Shown piece by piece: positions 21,715-36,700 of a DNA stretch of 64,000 nucleotides. The notes beneath the pieces are model-generated. The model was not told the DNA's origin and made no database searches. It saw only the letters and a program-made list of their open reading frames with translations. A program made the translations under genes and the position numbers. The stretch lies in NCBI GenBank assembly GCA_028583605.1, contig CM053337.1, forward strand, positions 14,144,269-14,208,268. Direction: 5' to 3'. The DNA comes from Dastarcus helophoroides. Taxonomy: Eukaryota; Arthropoda; Insecta; Coleoptera; Bothrideridae. The first letter of the stretch is position 1; each line of letters opens with the position of its first letter.

Positions 21715-24700
21715 TTAGGCGGTATTTACAGTATACCCGACTACTTCGTGTATACTGAAATTGGAAGCTACATAAAATCTCCTTTCCTTTTCAATTTCTT
21801 TGACAGCGATACTGATGATGGGGTGTCGCCCAATAATAATTTTCTTTTTATAATTCCGTATGTCGAAGTATTTCCACGAAGGAAACATGATAGAAATACA
21901 CCTACAAATAAATAGACTGTAGATTAATTACAAGATCTTTTGGAAGCTTAATATTAATATTATTATTATTAGGTTTGTTCCAACCGAGCATTTCTGATTA
22001 GTTTCCGATTAATTCATAAACTAATTCGTACGCATGCGTGCACTCCGTATTAAACTCCGACTGACTTGGGATTGTACCACGTTGGAACGCCCGTTGAGAC
22101 CCGGAAAACCCCTGGTCTTCCGCCGTCAGTCTCATTCGAAAGAGACGAAAGCTTCATCACATATAAATCCCTCCACGAAATTTATTTCTGTTATTTTTGC
22201 GCAAATTTAGTGGATGAAAAATAGAAATCAGAACTTAACAACACAATTTACGTTTGCCCTCGTCAAGATCAAAACATTTGACAATCGTATTGACAAATAA
22301 CAGCTGAGAAATTAGATACCGCTTATCGATTACTTATTGCGCATGTTCCCAATTGCCAGTACAAGCTCTCGGCTGCTGACTATTCTGAATTGATCGATTA
22401 CTTATTGCGCATGTTCCCAATTGCCAGTACAAGCTCTCGGCTGCTGACTATTCTGATTGATCACAAATCAATTGACGGACTAGTCAGAGTACTGTTGGAA
22501 CACCGGATTGCCAGTTGGGTTGGAGTTTGCACTTGGTTGGAAGGGTAAATTTCGAATGCGCCGGACGGTTGCAAACTAGTTTGATGTTAGGTTGGAACAA
22601 ACCTATTAAGTGTAGTCGACTCTCGCTAAAGTTGCGCCCGTTAAAGTTGTCAAGATACGATCGCTGAAATTGCGCGGATATTCCCCCACTCTAATTTTCA
22701 AACAACGAATTGGATTTCGAAGTTTTAGCGCCGCTAACCCACTCAACCGCGCAAGGAGCAATAAAACGTATAAATTTTTTGGCAACGGTAACGATAGCGG
22801 GGAGTAGCAACTTTAACGGTCGATCCAGTACGGTGAGCGTAACTTTAGCGGGAGTCTACTGTGCTACGTTCCCGGAACGACGAGTAGATCAGGCGCGAAG
22901 CTTAGGAAATAGATAAATTTTACTAAACAATCAGATTATGCTAAGTAATGATTACTTGAGTAAATAAGTTTAAATTGAAATTAGCAGAAACTTATGGAAG
23001 CGGTTGATACAGGGCTACAGAATTGGGAAGACATGCGTGTGTCTCACTCGTCGATCATCTTACGCCAATGTAACGCGTAAGAACGGGGAGAAAGTTAATG
23101 ACTGGAGAAGGACGAGAAAGGCTTTTATACCCAAACCAGAGCGAAATTCGTACGCCCAGGCAAAGTCTTTCAGGCCAATCAGCTTGACATCATTCATGCT
23201 CAAGACAATGGAAAAGCTTGTCGATGGGTATATTAGAGACGATGCGATGAGGTGTTTCCCCTTGCATCGACATCAATACGCCTATCAAGCAGGTAAATCT
23301 TGCGACCTGAGCCTGCATGAACTCACACGCAGGATCGAGGAAGCCCTCATAAGCAAGGAAATTGCCTTGGGAGCCTTCTTAGACATTGAAGGTGCGTTTG
23401 ATAATAGGTCATACGCATCTATCAAAAGAGCTGTAGAAAGGCATGGAGTCGATCCGGCGGTAACTCGCTGGATAGACTTTATGCTCCAAAACAGGAGAAT
23501 AACAACATCACTAGGCACCATATCGATAGCGGTATCTGCAGCCCGAGGACTGTCCGCAGGGTGGGGTATTGTCACGACTTCTGTGGAGCCTTGTGGTGGA
23601 TGATCTGCTAAGGGTACTAGAACTAGAAGGATTTCATGCGCAAGGATACGCAGATGACCTAACATTATTAATTAGAGGTAAATTTCCAGGGCCCGTATTA
23701 GCATTAATGCAACGGGCACTAAATATTACAGAAAGGTGGTGTTCAGCAAAGGGACTAACAGTGAATCCTGCAAAAACTACGATAGTCGCATTCCCTAAAA
23801 AAAAGGAATCTTAATGACTTAAAGAGGCCTAGTTTAGGAGGACAAGAAATTCCGGTGAGTAAGGAAGTTAAATATTTGGGATCTACCTTAGATACCAAAC
23901 TTACCTACGCTGCTCACGTGGAAAAAGCTACTGCCAAAGCTACTGTAGAGGCATGATAGGAAAACAATGGGGACTCAGACCAGCGATGGTCCATTGGATA
24001 TATTCCAAGGTTGTAGTACCCATAGTAACTTAGGGTACTTTAATCTGGTGACATAAAGCCAGAAAAAAGGAAAGTGTTATCAGACTAAGCAAGGTACAAA
24101 GGTTAGCTTGCTTAGGAATAACAGGGGCGATCCAAACAACGCCCACTGTGGCCATGGAAGCACTGCTAGGTCTACCTCCACTTCATCTGGTGGTGGAGGC
24201 GGAAGAACTGTCAGCAGCCTTCTGGCTAAAAACAAATGGGTATGGAATGGAATCACCTAGATCAACATCCCATACAGAAATATTCAAGCGGATGTGTGCA
24301 AACCATACGTTAGGTATGCCATCGGACAGAACAAAGAGCATCCCCAACTTTCACAGACCCTATCGAGTAGTAATACCGGAAAGTGGAGTTCAGTTAGTAC
24401 AACCAAAAAGAGAGAATAGATCAATCTGGTTCACAGATGGATCCAAAACAAAGATAAGTACTGGTGCGGGAATAACCAGCAAAGAACCAGAGAATGAATT
24501 CTACATAAATCTGGGATCTTTGGCAACCGAATTTCAGGCAGAAGTTACTGCAATTACAGCCTGTGCTGAAGCAATGATCAAGAGGTCTTATAAAAATAAG
24601 AGAATCGTGATCTACAGCGACAGCCAAACAACATTAAAAGCGCCGAGAGCTTATGAAATAAGCACGATCAAAGATTATGTTGATAAGCTAAAAAACTTGG

Positions 24701-27700
24701 CACAGCACAATACAGTTATACTCCGATGGGTTGAGGGCCATCGGGGAATTTGAAATGAAAGAGCAGACCTTCTAGCCAAAAGGGGAGCCGAGTTTCCTCT
24801 AGTAGGGCCGGAGCCTACTTGTCCGCTTGCCTACAAAGCGGCAAAAGAAGTAATAAAGGAACTCCTAAGAAAAGAACACAGCACTCACTGGAGGGGTGTC
24901 AATGGTCTGAGGCAATCGCGGAAGTTCATTGACGGACCATCAGAAAAGAGAGCCAGAGAACTATTGCAGTTAAGCAAAAATCAGCTCAGGTGGACAGTTT
25001 GATTATTTACAGGAAACTGTGCCCTAATGAAACATCTTACAACAATTGGCGTAAAAGAAAATTCTACTTGTAGAATGTGTGGAGAGGAAGAAGAGCCTCC
25101 TTTACACATATTATGCGAATGTTCGGCTCTGGCAAGGGACGGACATTCCAGCTTTGGGAATGCTCTGATTAAACCAAAGACAATAGTGGAGGCACCCATA
25201 AAGGAGGTTCTGGAATTTTTCAAAAGAACGGGCCTATTATAAGATAATCGTGGGGGGGGGCACAATAAGCGATAGCTTCATTGCTGCAGGAATGACCGAC
25301 CCCACAGTAATAATAATAATAAAGTGTTGCATTGGCAAACGGCGGTTATTTTATACGTCCCCCCACATTACTTTGCAAGTATAAAGTGTGACGTTCCCGG
25401 AACGACCACCAGATCGGAGCAACTGTCGACACCAAACCTCACGAAGCAGACACATTTTACTAAACAATCAAATTATGTTAAACAGGATTAATACATCCTT
25501 TGGAAGTTTAACGTCATGGGTAACGTTCCAGGAACGACCACCAGATCTGTCGACAGCAAACCTCATGAAGCAGACACATTTTACTAACCAGATTATTGGG
25601 AAGTACAAATAGAAAACCGCCGTTTTTCCAGAGGTGGCGCCAGCATTGGAAATCGTTAGAAAAGTCCGTCATATAGCAAGCTGAGGCATCGGTCAACAAC
25701 TCTACATCATCCCGTTTGTCTATTTTTACTGTGCTTTGTTTTGTTCGTACGTGAAAATGGCGACACTTCGAGCCGAACAAGCGTCATTTGCGGGAAGTGT
25801 TGCTTTTTGCATTTCATTCGAGAAAAATGCAGCTGAGGCGCGTCGAATGATTCTAGAAACTTATGGTGAGAGTTCTATTAGTGAAAGAACGTGTCGGGAA
25901 TGGTTTCAATAGTTTAAAAATGGCGAATATGACGTGGAGCGTCCCGGACCCGTGAAAAAGTTCGAATATGCTAAATTGGAAGCTTTGCTGGATGAAGATT
26001 CTTGTTGAACGCAACAGGAACTTGCAGCTTTATTAGGCGTGACTCAACAAGCCGTTTCCCATCGCTTATAATGCTTGGGAATGATCCAGAAACATTGGGT
26101 GCCCGACGAACTGAAGCCTAGGGACATCGAACGGCGCCTTTTCACGTGCGAACAACTCCTCCAGCGGCAAAAAAGAAAGGTTTTTTTGCATCGCATCGTG
26201 ACCAGCGATGAAAAGTGGATACACTATGACAACCCAAAGCGAAAAAATCGTGGCCATGCATCAACTTCGACAGCGAAACCAAACATTCATGGCTCGAAGC
26301 TGATGCTGTGTATATGGTGGAACCAGCTCGGCGTAGTGTACTATGAGCATATATGTAATATTTCTATATGGCCAGTTTCTCGTTTCTTATGGGAAAGACC
26401 TCTTTCTCGCTGACCTTCACACGCATTAATGAGTCGCAATGCGCAGGTGTTATAACTCATCTGTGCATGTCCAAACTCAGCTGTGCACGGCCAAACATAA
26501 ACACCCGTTTAACCCGCGCGTAGCGATTGGTTCATTTCGTTCATTCATGCGCAATACTCGCCATTTATCCATGTTCCATCTTTATCGGATTTGGTCAGAA
26601 CAAACTCGCGAAAGAGAATAGGGCGCTGGTCATATAGAAGTATTACATATATGACTATAAGCTATTGCAACCGAGCGAAACCATTACAGGAGCCCTCTAT
26701 CGGACGCAACTCATACGTTTGAGCCGAGCGCTGAAAGAAAAACGCCCACAATACTCGAAAAGGCACGACAAGGTGATACTTCTGCATGACAACGCTCGGC
26801 CACGATGTTTCCAAGGTCGTGAAAACATACCTGGAAACTTTGAAATGGGCTGTCCTACCCCACCCGTCGTACTCTCCCGACATCGCCCCTTCTGATTTCT
26901 ACTTGTTTCGATTGATGACGCATGACCTGGCCGGACAGCACTTTCGTTCTTACGAAGAGGCCAAAAATTCGATCGATTCGTGAATCACGTTAAAAGAAGC
27001 ACAGTTTTTTCGCCTAGGAATTCAAAAGCTGCCAGAAAGATGGGAAAAACTTGTAACTAACGATGGAAATTATTTTGAAGAATGTGTATGTAACGAGTTA
27101 CAATAAAGCCTCAAATCGTGAGAAAAAACAACGGTTTTCCATTTGTACCCCTAATATATTAAAAAAAAATGATTATTACATCGTTTGGAAGCTTAATATT
27201 AAATGCGACGTTCGCGGAACGACCCCCGGAACCTTAATTTTAAGGGTGACCTTCGTGGAAAAACCCCCGGAAGCTTAATTTTAAGTGTGACGTTCGTGGA
27301 ACGACCCCCGGAAGCTTAATTTTAAGTGTGACGGTTTGTGGAACGACCCCCGGAAGCTTAATTTTAAGTGTGAGGTTCGTGGAACGACCAACTGTCGACA
27401 GGCAGAGATCGCGAAACACATTTTTATTAAGCGATCGCAGATTGTGTTAAAAAACAGATTAACATCAGATAGTAGACGTGTTAATGTTTTATTTTGACGA
27501 TTTTTAGCTTTTTGCGATAACACTTCCTTTAGTTTTTAGTTTCTTGTCTCTGTTTATATTTCGCTATTTTAATTGTGACATTATCAAAACTCGCTTCCCT
27601 GTTGTACTTGGTACAATTTGTATAAGATACTTACGATTCCTATATCGACCCCAATGATTAAAGTATGGCCGTAAACAAAAATGCACGTAATAAAAGATTG

Positions 27701-30700
27701 CAACACTTCCCACGTGTTGAACAACTTTTTGCTGTATTTGTCTTTTGGCCCCAAAAAGAAAAACTCGATGAATTCTTGCTTCCCAAAAATGTCCCCACGA
27801 GCTGAAAATGAAATCTGACGATTAAACCACGCCACATCGGGGAATTCACCAAGCTTTTGTTAACGCATTTCTCCTAAAAACCAAAAGATAGCGCTTCCGA
27901 GAAAGCCCCGTACGACATTTTGAATTTTTCTAATTTTGACAAATTTATTTTTACAAATTGCGATGCAAAATTCTGATTTAACAAATAAACGACGTTTACG
28001 TAAGGCGTCGACGAACGAAAGACGTCGACGAACGGAAGACGTCGACGATTGAAAGACGTCGACGAACGAATGACGTCGACAAACGAAAGACGTCGACGAA
28101 CGAACGAAAGACGTCAACGAACGAAAGACGTCAACGAACGAAAAATGTCGACTGTTTTTCACGAAATTCAGTAAGTTTTTTGTGTAAATTTCAAAAAAAT
28201 AGGCGCGTATTTTCCTTCTACAAAAGGTGACTGATTCGTGACATTACAGTTTAAAAAATTGACAAAAATACGATACTATTCTTGGAACCAGATCAAAGCC
28301 ACTGTCGTTAAACGGGAAATTATAAAGTACACACATCAGAATTATCACTCAAATCATTTTTAAATCTGTATGTGGATGATGAGATCGATTTAATATTGTA
28401 ACGAAATGTAGTTGTAAAATTTGCTTTCGTAATTGTGTAGCGTAAGGAACTCTCTGGAAACATTTGTTAATGGAAAGCGGACCGCGGGAATAAATCATAC
28501 GACAGATAAGCCTTCTAGATTTTTCCGCGAGCGTGAACCCGATCTGTACGGAGATCCGTTCTAGAAGCTGGAACGGTATAAAAACGCAGGCGTCTTTCCC
28601 TTAAATGAGTCAGGGAGTCAAGTCAGTTAGGTAGTCAAGTCAGGTAGGTAGTCAAATCAGGTAGGTAGTCAAGTCAGGTAGGTGGTCAACTCAGTTAGGT
28701 AGTCAAATCAGTTAGGTAGTCAAGTCAGTTAGGTAGTCAAGTCAGTGAGATAGTGAAATCAGTCAGGTAGTCAGATAGATGTGGATGATTAGATCGATTT
28801 ATATTGTAACGAAATGTAGTTGTAAATTTTGCTTTCGTAATTGTGTAGCGTAAGGAACTCTCTGGAAACATTTGTTAATGGAAAGCGGCCGCGGGAATAA
28901 ATCATACGACAGATAAGCCTTCTAGATTTTTCCGCGAGCGTGAACCCGATCTGTACGGAGATCCGTTCTAGAAGCTGGAACGGTATAAAAACGCAGGCGT
29001 CTTTCCCTTAAATGAGTCAGGGAGTCAAGTCAGTTAGGTAGTCAAGTCAGGTAGGTAGTCAAATCAGGTAGGTAGTCAAGTCAGGTAGGTAGTCAACTCA
29101 GTTAGGTAGTCAAATCAGTTAGGTAGTCAAGTCAGTTAGGTAGTCAAGTCAGTGAGATAGTAAAATCAGTCAGGTAGTCAGATAGATGTGGATGATTAGA
29201 TCGATTTATATTGTAACGAAATGTAGTTGTAAATTTTGCTTTCGTAATTGTGTAGCGTAAGGAACTCTCCGGAAACATTTGTTAATGGAAAGCGGCCGCG
29301 GGAATAAATCATACGACAGATAAGCCTTCTAGATTTTTCCGCGAGCGTGAACCCGATCTGTACGGAGATCCGTTCTAGAAGCTGGAACGGTATAAAAACG
29401 CAGGCGTCTTTCCCTTAAATGAGTCAGGGAGTCAAGTCAGTTAGGTAGTCAAGTCAGGTAGGTAGTCAAGTCAGGTAGGTAGTCAAGTCAATTAGGTAGT
29501 CAAATCAGTTAGGTAGTCAAGTCAGTTAGGTAGTCAAGTTAGTGAGATAGTAAAATCAGTCAGGTAGTCAGATAGTTAAGTAAATCATAATTGTTGTGTT
29601 CTGAAATAAGTTTAAAATAAAGTGTTTACAATTCACTGGGTTTTAACTATCGAACCGGTAACACGCAACAATATTTATTTTTTCAGCATTTTTTTAAATT
29701 TTAAGCTTTATGAGCGAATTTTGTTTTACTTTTCCATGTCTTTATCTGGGGTATTTTAACACGTTCAGTGCTGCCTCAAATTGGGCGACGACCGGTCGAT
29801 TCCACAACGACAATGACTGAATGTTCCAAATTTGTCATCAACGACAACTGTGAATGTTCCAAGCTTATCATCATCAGCATAACACTAACTAGAGAAGTAA
29901 CATAAACCAATCTATAAATTAAAAATCGTGTGCGTCGTTCGTACCGCTGGAAACTTGCACGACGCACCAATGCGCCATCAACACTGAACGTGTTCAAACT
30001 CGATTTGGATCGAAATGCATTAACAAACGCTCTACAAAACCGCTTTCGCGCGACAAACTCAATACCCAAGCTGATGACGATGTCGTCCCGCAAAATTTGG
30101 TACGTCTTCTCCGAATTCTGATCGCTCAATGTCGATTTTATCCGAGTCAGTCTCTCCAGGCCGGAAATCGGTGGAGTTTCTGCCGAAAGGTATTTAACTA
30201 TTTGAATTTCGTTGTTGATCAAAAGGGAACAAGTCCCGTTCCAGATATTTAAGCAAGTGGGGTAAATCGGGGAGTATATCCTCGAGAACCACACTTCTTT
30301 CATCTCGCATCCGCCGCCTTCGGAACAAACTTTGACAATCGAAATTCGGCCTCGTACCTTCTCGTAGCAGATGTAGTTCTTGTAGACGCTGAAATTACAA
30401 CTTGACAAGATAAGTTATAGGTCATTGGTTAAATTACAAGTTTCTTCGAAATTTCAATATAGCGCAACGGTATTTTCGAAACTTTCGACATTTGTGTAAC
30501 CTTGACATACTTTTTCGTGTCGTTGAGTACCCCTCGTTAAAAATTGCATTCCAAATTAATATTTAAATGAGCAGGGGAGACAAACACACAAGAGGGAGTG
30601 TGTTTGTCTGCTGAACGTATCAACGAATTTGAACAAAACATCATTCTGCAAACTGCACGAACTCTGTAAAGCTGTACAAACTGATCAAGTTAAGTTTTGT

Positions 30701-33700
30701 TACGTTTGGCAAACAGTTTTACACAAAAAAGTTTTCTACTTGTATAATTTCGGTTGTAACTTCAAAATTTGAGTGTTTTTCATTTTTTTTGCATTTTTTT
30801 GCTTTTTTTTGCTTTTTTTGCATTTTTTTGCATTTTTTTTGCATTTTTTTGCATTTTTCTTTTGCTTTTTTTTTGTCGAAAGCTTGACTTTAACATTGAA
30901 AGTTCGAAGATAAACTTGAAAACTCTAGTAAAATTTCGAATTTGAACGTTTTTTCTAAAAAATTTTATGAAAATTCAGCTTCTCGAAATTCCGATTTCTT
31001 CTGAAAATTTTGGCCATTTTTCTCTAACTAGCCAATTTTTTGTTAAAAAATTCGACTTCCGAAAATTTCGATTTTCTGTTAAAATTCGATTCCTCATTTA
31101 AGGACCTTTTCCAAAATTGGTTCTTTTGAAGTTTCAATGTTTTTTTAATTATTCGACTTTTTTTCGCAAATTTACTTATTCTTTTCTCTCAATATTCAAC
31201 TTTTATTTTGAAATTTCGCCATCTTTCTATAATTTTTCACAAAATTCGCCTTTTTCTAAGAATTTCGATCTTTGAAAATCCAGCTTTTCTGGAAACTTCG
31301 ACTTTTATCCTAAAAATTGACTTTTGATTCCACTTTTCCTAAAAAGGTAGACTCTTTTCGGAAAATCCTTTTGGACTTTCTTCCCTAAATTGCGACAGTT
31401 TTGTTACAAATTCGACCTCTGAAAATTTCGATTTTCTTTTTAAATTCAATTCCTCATTTAAGGACCTTTTCCAAAGTTGGTTCTTTTGGAATTTCCATGT
31501 TTTTTTAATTATTCGACTTTTTTTCGCAAATTTACTTATTCTTTTCTCTCAATATTCAACTTTTATTTTGAAATTTCGCCATCTTTGTATTATTTTTCAC
31601 AAAATTCGACTTTTTCTAAGAATTTCGATCTTTGAAAATCCAGCTTTTCTGGAAACTTCGACTTTTCATCTTAAAAATTGACTTTTAATTCCACTTTTCC
31701 TGAAAAGGTAGACTCTTTTCGGAAAATTCTTTTGGACTTTCTTCCCTAAATGGTGACAGTTTTGTTACAAATTCGATCTCTGAGAAGTTCGATTTTCTTT
31801 TAAAATTCGATTCCTCATTTAAGGACCTTTTCCAAAGTTGGTTCTTTTGGAATTTCAATGTTTTTTTAATTATTCGACTTTTTTTCGCAAATTCACTTAT
31901 TCTTTTCTCTCAATATTCAACTTTTATTTTGAAATTTCGTCATCTTTCTATTATTTTTGACAAAATTCGACTTTTTCTAAGAATTTCGATCTTTGACAAT
32001 CCAGCTTTTCTGGAAACTTCGACTTTTCATCTTAAAAATTGACTTTTGATTCCACTTTTCCTGAAAAGGTAGACTCTTTTCGGAAAATCCTTTTGGACTT
32101 TCTTCCCTAAATTGCGACAGTTTTGTAACAAATTCGATCTCTGAGAAGTTCGATTTTCTTTTAAAATTCGATTCCTCATTTAAGGACCTTTTCCAAAGTG
32201 GGTTCTTTTGGAATTTCAATGTTTTTTTAATTATTCGACTTTTTTTCGCAAATTCACTTATTCTTTTCTCTCAATATTCAACTTTTATTTTGAAATTTCG
32301 TCATCTTTCTATTATTTTTCACAAAATTCGACTTTTTCTAAGAATTTCGATCTTTGAAAATCCAGCTTTTCTGGAAACTTCGACTTTTCATCTTAAAAAT
32401 TGACTTTTGATTCCACTTTTCCTGAAAAGGTAGACTCTTTTCGGAAAATTCTTTTGGACTTTCTTCCCTAAATGGTGACAGTTTTGTTACAAATTCGATC
32501 TCTGAGAAGTTCGATTTTCTTTTAAAATTCGATTCCTCATTTAAGGACCTTTTCCAAAGTTGGTTCTTTTGGAATTTCAATGTTTTTTTAATTATTCGAC
32601 TTTTTTTCGCAAATTTACTTATTCTTTTCTCTCAATATTCAACTTTTATTTTGAAATTTCGCCATCTTTCTATTATTTTTCACAAAATTCGACTTTTTCT
32701 AAGAATTTCGATCTTTGAAAATCCAGCTTTTCTGGAAACTTCGACTTTTATCTTAAAAATTGACTTTTGATTCCACTTTTCCTGAAAAGGTAGACTCTTT
32801 TCGGAAAATCCTTTTGGACTTTCTTCCCTAAATGGTGACAGTTTTGTTACAAATTCGATCTCTGAGAAGTTCGATTTTCTTTTAAAATTCGATTCCTCAT
32901 TTAAGGACCTTTTCCAAAGTTGGTTCTTTTGGAATTTCAATGTTTTTTTAATTATTCGACTTTTTTTCGCAAATTTACTTATTCTTTTCTCTCAATATTC
33001 AACTTTTATTTTGAAATTTCGCCATCTTTCTATTATTTTTCACAAAATTCGACTTTTTCTAAGAATTTCGATCTTTGAAAATCCAGCTTTTCTGGAAACT
33101 TCGACTTTTATCTTAAAAATTGACTTTTGATTCCACTTTTCCTGAAAAGGTAGACTCTTTTCGGAAAATTCTTTTGGACTTTCTTCCCTAAATGGTGACA
33201 GTTTTGTTACAAATTCGATCTCTGAGAAGTTCGATTTTCTTTTAAAATTCGATTCCTCATTTAAGGACCTTTTCCAAAGTTGGTTCTTTTGGAATTTCAA
33301 TGTTTTTTTAATTATTCGACTTTTTTTCGCAAATTTACTTATTCTTTTCTCTCAATATTCAACTTTTATTTTGAAATTTCGCCATCTTTCTATTATTTTT
33401 CACAAAATTCGACTTTTTCTAAGAATTTCGATCTTTGAAAATCCAGCTTTTCTGGAAACTTCCACTTTTATCTTAAAAATTGACTTTTGATTCCACTTTT
33501 CCTGAAAAGGTAGACTCTTTTCGAAAAATCCTTTTCGACTTTCTTCCCTAAATGGTGACAGTTTCGTTACAAATTCGATCTCTGAGAAGTTCGATTTTCT
33601 TTTAAAATTCGATTCCTCATTTAAGGACCTTTCCCAAAGTCGGTTCTTTTGGAATTTCAATGTTTTTTTAATTATTCGACTTTTTTTCGCAAATTTACTT

Positions 33701-36700
33701 ATTCTTTTCTCTCAATATTCAACTTTTATTTTGAAATTTCGCCATCTTTCTATTATTTTTCACAAAATTCGACTTTTTCTAAGAATTTCGATCTTTGAAA
33801 ATCCAGCTTTTCTGGAAACTTCGACTTTTATCTTAAAAATTGACTTTTGATTCCACTTTTCCTGAAAAGGTAGACTCTTTTCGGAAAATTCTTTTGGACT
33901 CTCTTCCCTAAATGGTGACAGTTTTGTTACAAATTCGATCTCTGAGAAGTTCGATTTTCTTTTAAAATTCGATTCCTCATTTAAGGACCTTTTCCAAAGT
34001 TGGTTCTTTTGGAATTTCAATGTTTTTTTAATTATTCGACTTTTTTTCGCAAATTTACTTATTCTTTTCTCTCAATATTCAACTTTTATTTTGAAATTTC
34101 GCCATCTTTGTATTATTTTTCACAAAATTCGACTTTTTCTAAGAATTTCGATCTTTGAAAATCCAGCTTTTCTGGAAACTTCGACTTTTATCTTAAAAAT
34201 TGACTTTTGATTCCACTTTTCCTGAAAAGGTAGACTCTTTTCGGAAAATTCTTTTGGACTTTCTTCCCTAAATGGTGACAGTTTTGTTACAAATTCGATC
34301 TCTGAGAAGTTCGATTTTCTTTTAAAATTCGATTCCTCATTTAAGGACCTTTTCCAAAGTTGGTTCTTTTGGAATTTCAATGTTTTTTTAATTATTCGAC
34401 TTTTTTTCGCAAATTTACTTATTCTTTTCTCTCAATATTCAACTTTTATTTTGAAATTTCGCCATCTTTCTATTATTTTTCACAAAATTCGACTTTTTCT
34501 AAGAATTTCGATCTTTGAAAATCCAGCTTTTCTGGAAACTTCGACTTTTATCTTAAAAATTGACTTTTGATTCCACTTTTCCTGAAAAGGTAGACTCTTT
34601 TCGGAAAATTCTTTTGGACTTTCTTCCCTAAATGGTGACAGTTTTGTTACAAATTCGATCTCTGAGAAGTTCGATTTTCTTTTAAAATTCGATTCCTCAT
34701 TTAAGGACCTTTCCCAAAGTCGGTTCTTTTGGAATTTCAATGTTTTTTTTAATTATTCGACTTTTTTTCGCAAATTTACTTATTCTTTTCTCTCAATATT
34801 CAACTTTTATTTTGAAATTCTGCCATCGTTCTATTGTTTTTCACAAAATTCGCCTTTTTCTAAGAATTTCGATCTTTGAAAATCCAGCTTTTCTGGAAAC
34901 TTCGACTTTTATCTTAAAAATTGACTTTTGATTCCACTTTTCCTGAAAAGGTAGACTCTTTTCGGAAAATCCTTTTGGACTTTCTTCCCTAAATGGTGAC
35001 AGTTTTGTTACAAATTCGATCTCTGAGAAGTTCGATTTTCTTTTAAAATTCGATTCCTCATTTAAGGACCTTTTCCAAAGTTGGTTCTTTTGGAATTTCA
35101 ATGTTTTTTTAATTATTCGACCTTTTTCCCCAAATTTACTTATTCTTTTCTCTCATTATTCAACTTTTATTTTGAAATTTCGCCATCTTTGTATTATTTT
35201 TCACAAAATTCGACTTTTTCTAAGAATTTCGATCTTTGAAAATCCAGCTTTTCCGGAAACTTCGACTTTCATTTTAAAAATTGACCTTTGATTCCACTTT
35301 TCCTGAAAAGGTACTCTTTTTGGAAATCCTTTTGGACTTTCTTCCCTAAATTGCGACAGTTTTGTTACAAATTCGATCTCTGAGAAGTTCAATTTTCTTT
35401 TAAAATTCGATTCCTCATTTTGGGATCTTTTCCAAAATTCTTTTTTTCTCGATATTACGATTTTCCAGAATTAGCCCTTTTTTGTTCCGAAATTTCAATT
35501 TAATTAAGAATTCGACATTTTTTTTCTCAAAATCTGGCTCTTTTCGAAGAATGTTTACCCTTTTTTTTTCTAATATTCGACTTTTATTTTGAAATGTCGT
35601 CATCTGTCATTATTTTTTCTTTCAAAATTGGCTTTTTTGTCACAATTTTGGCCTTTCACAACACAACTCGCCTTTTTCTCGAAATTTCGACTTTTAACTT
35701 AAAAATGGACTTCCTCTGTTTTTAGAAATTTTGATTTTATCTTCGAAAATCATCCTTTTTCTCGAAATTTCGTTATTTGTTTATTTGACTGCGCGAGATC
35801 TCGTTTTTTTGTTCAAATTTAGAATTTCTTCTTAAAATTTTGATCATTTTCATTTCAAAATTCGTCTTGTTTTGAAATTTCGATGCTTCTCTCAAAGTTC
35901 GACTTCATCTGAAAATTTCGACATTTTTTTTGGACTAAATCCATCTTTTGGACTTTTCTATAAATTGCAACACCCTACAAACTCGATTTCCAAGAATTTC
36001 GATTTTCTGTTTAAATTCGATTACTTTTTCATAACTATATTGCTCGAAGCCTTGCCCATGGCCTTACCTGTGGTCCCTTATATCCTCAAGTAAAAATTGG
36101 CGATTATCCTGTTTCGTACCAACATAATAAATCACCAAAGCTCGAGGGTACGCTACAACGTAACACAACTCCTTCAGTTCGTGCTCTAAAATTCCAAATA
36201 CATCAATTACAGTGTTAACGGAAACTACCAAAGTTACCATTTTGCAAAAACGAGACACTAACAACTTTACTAGCTTTTTCCCTCGCTGCGAACATAAGCT
36301 TCCAATTTTCAGTAAAAATTCGTATTTTGCCATCTTCCGACCCTACTGCGATGTAACCTCCTACAAAAAAATAATCAAAACTGACGCCACAACTAGTAAA
36401 TTTCATTACTTTCTTGCGATGTCGACACAGCCTACACATGATATACGCGAAACTTCCGCGGGGCACACGACCATGTCACAAATAACGTCGTGCGATAAAT
36501 CGTGCCACGATAACCAGTTATCGTAGATCTTTCGCCACTTTTCGCCATCGTTCTCCTTGTATTGCTCCAAATAGTCGATGAGTTCTTTGTCCGAAATTTC
36601 CTCCAAACAACACCACTTCCACAACGGCGTCCTCTGGAATACCAACAAAAAAAAAGGTTAAGAAAACAATTATTTTGGACTAACCTTGGACAAATAATCC

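Larger units (their letters stand above)
25596..27154 (+). mobile_element. mariner transposon, inactive
   Basis: Imperfect inverted ends of about 30 bp ('ttgggaagtacaaatag' and the complement of 'atttgtacccctaa') are each flanked by TA (25594-25595, 27155-27156), the expected mariner target duplication. Subtracting the inserted MITE and its duplicated site leaves about 1245 bp, the usual mariner length. Confidence 0.92.

Noticed and set aside
27860..28162. 100-codon minus-strand frame with repeated SSTSFV words
   Set aside because: It is a reading of the 17-bp minisatellite.
31977..35101. Repeated 80-86-codon frames that look like a tandem gene family
   Set aside because: Each is the same phase of the 360-bp satellite; no splice context, no start-site signal and no family resemblance.
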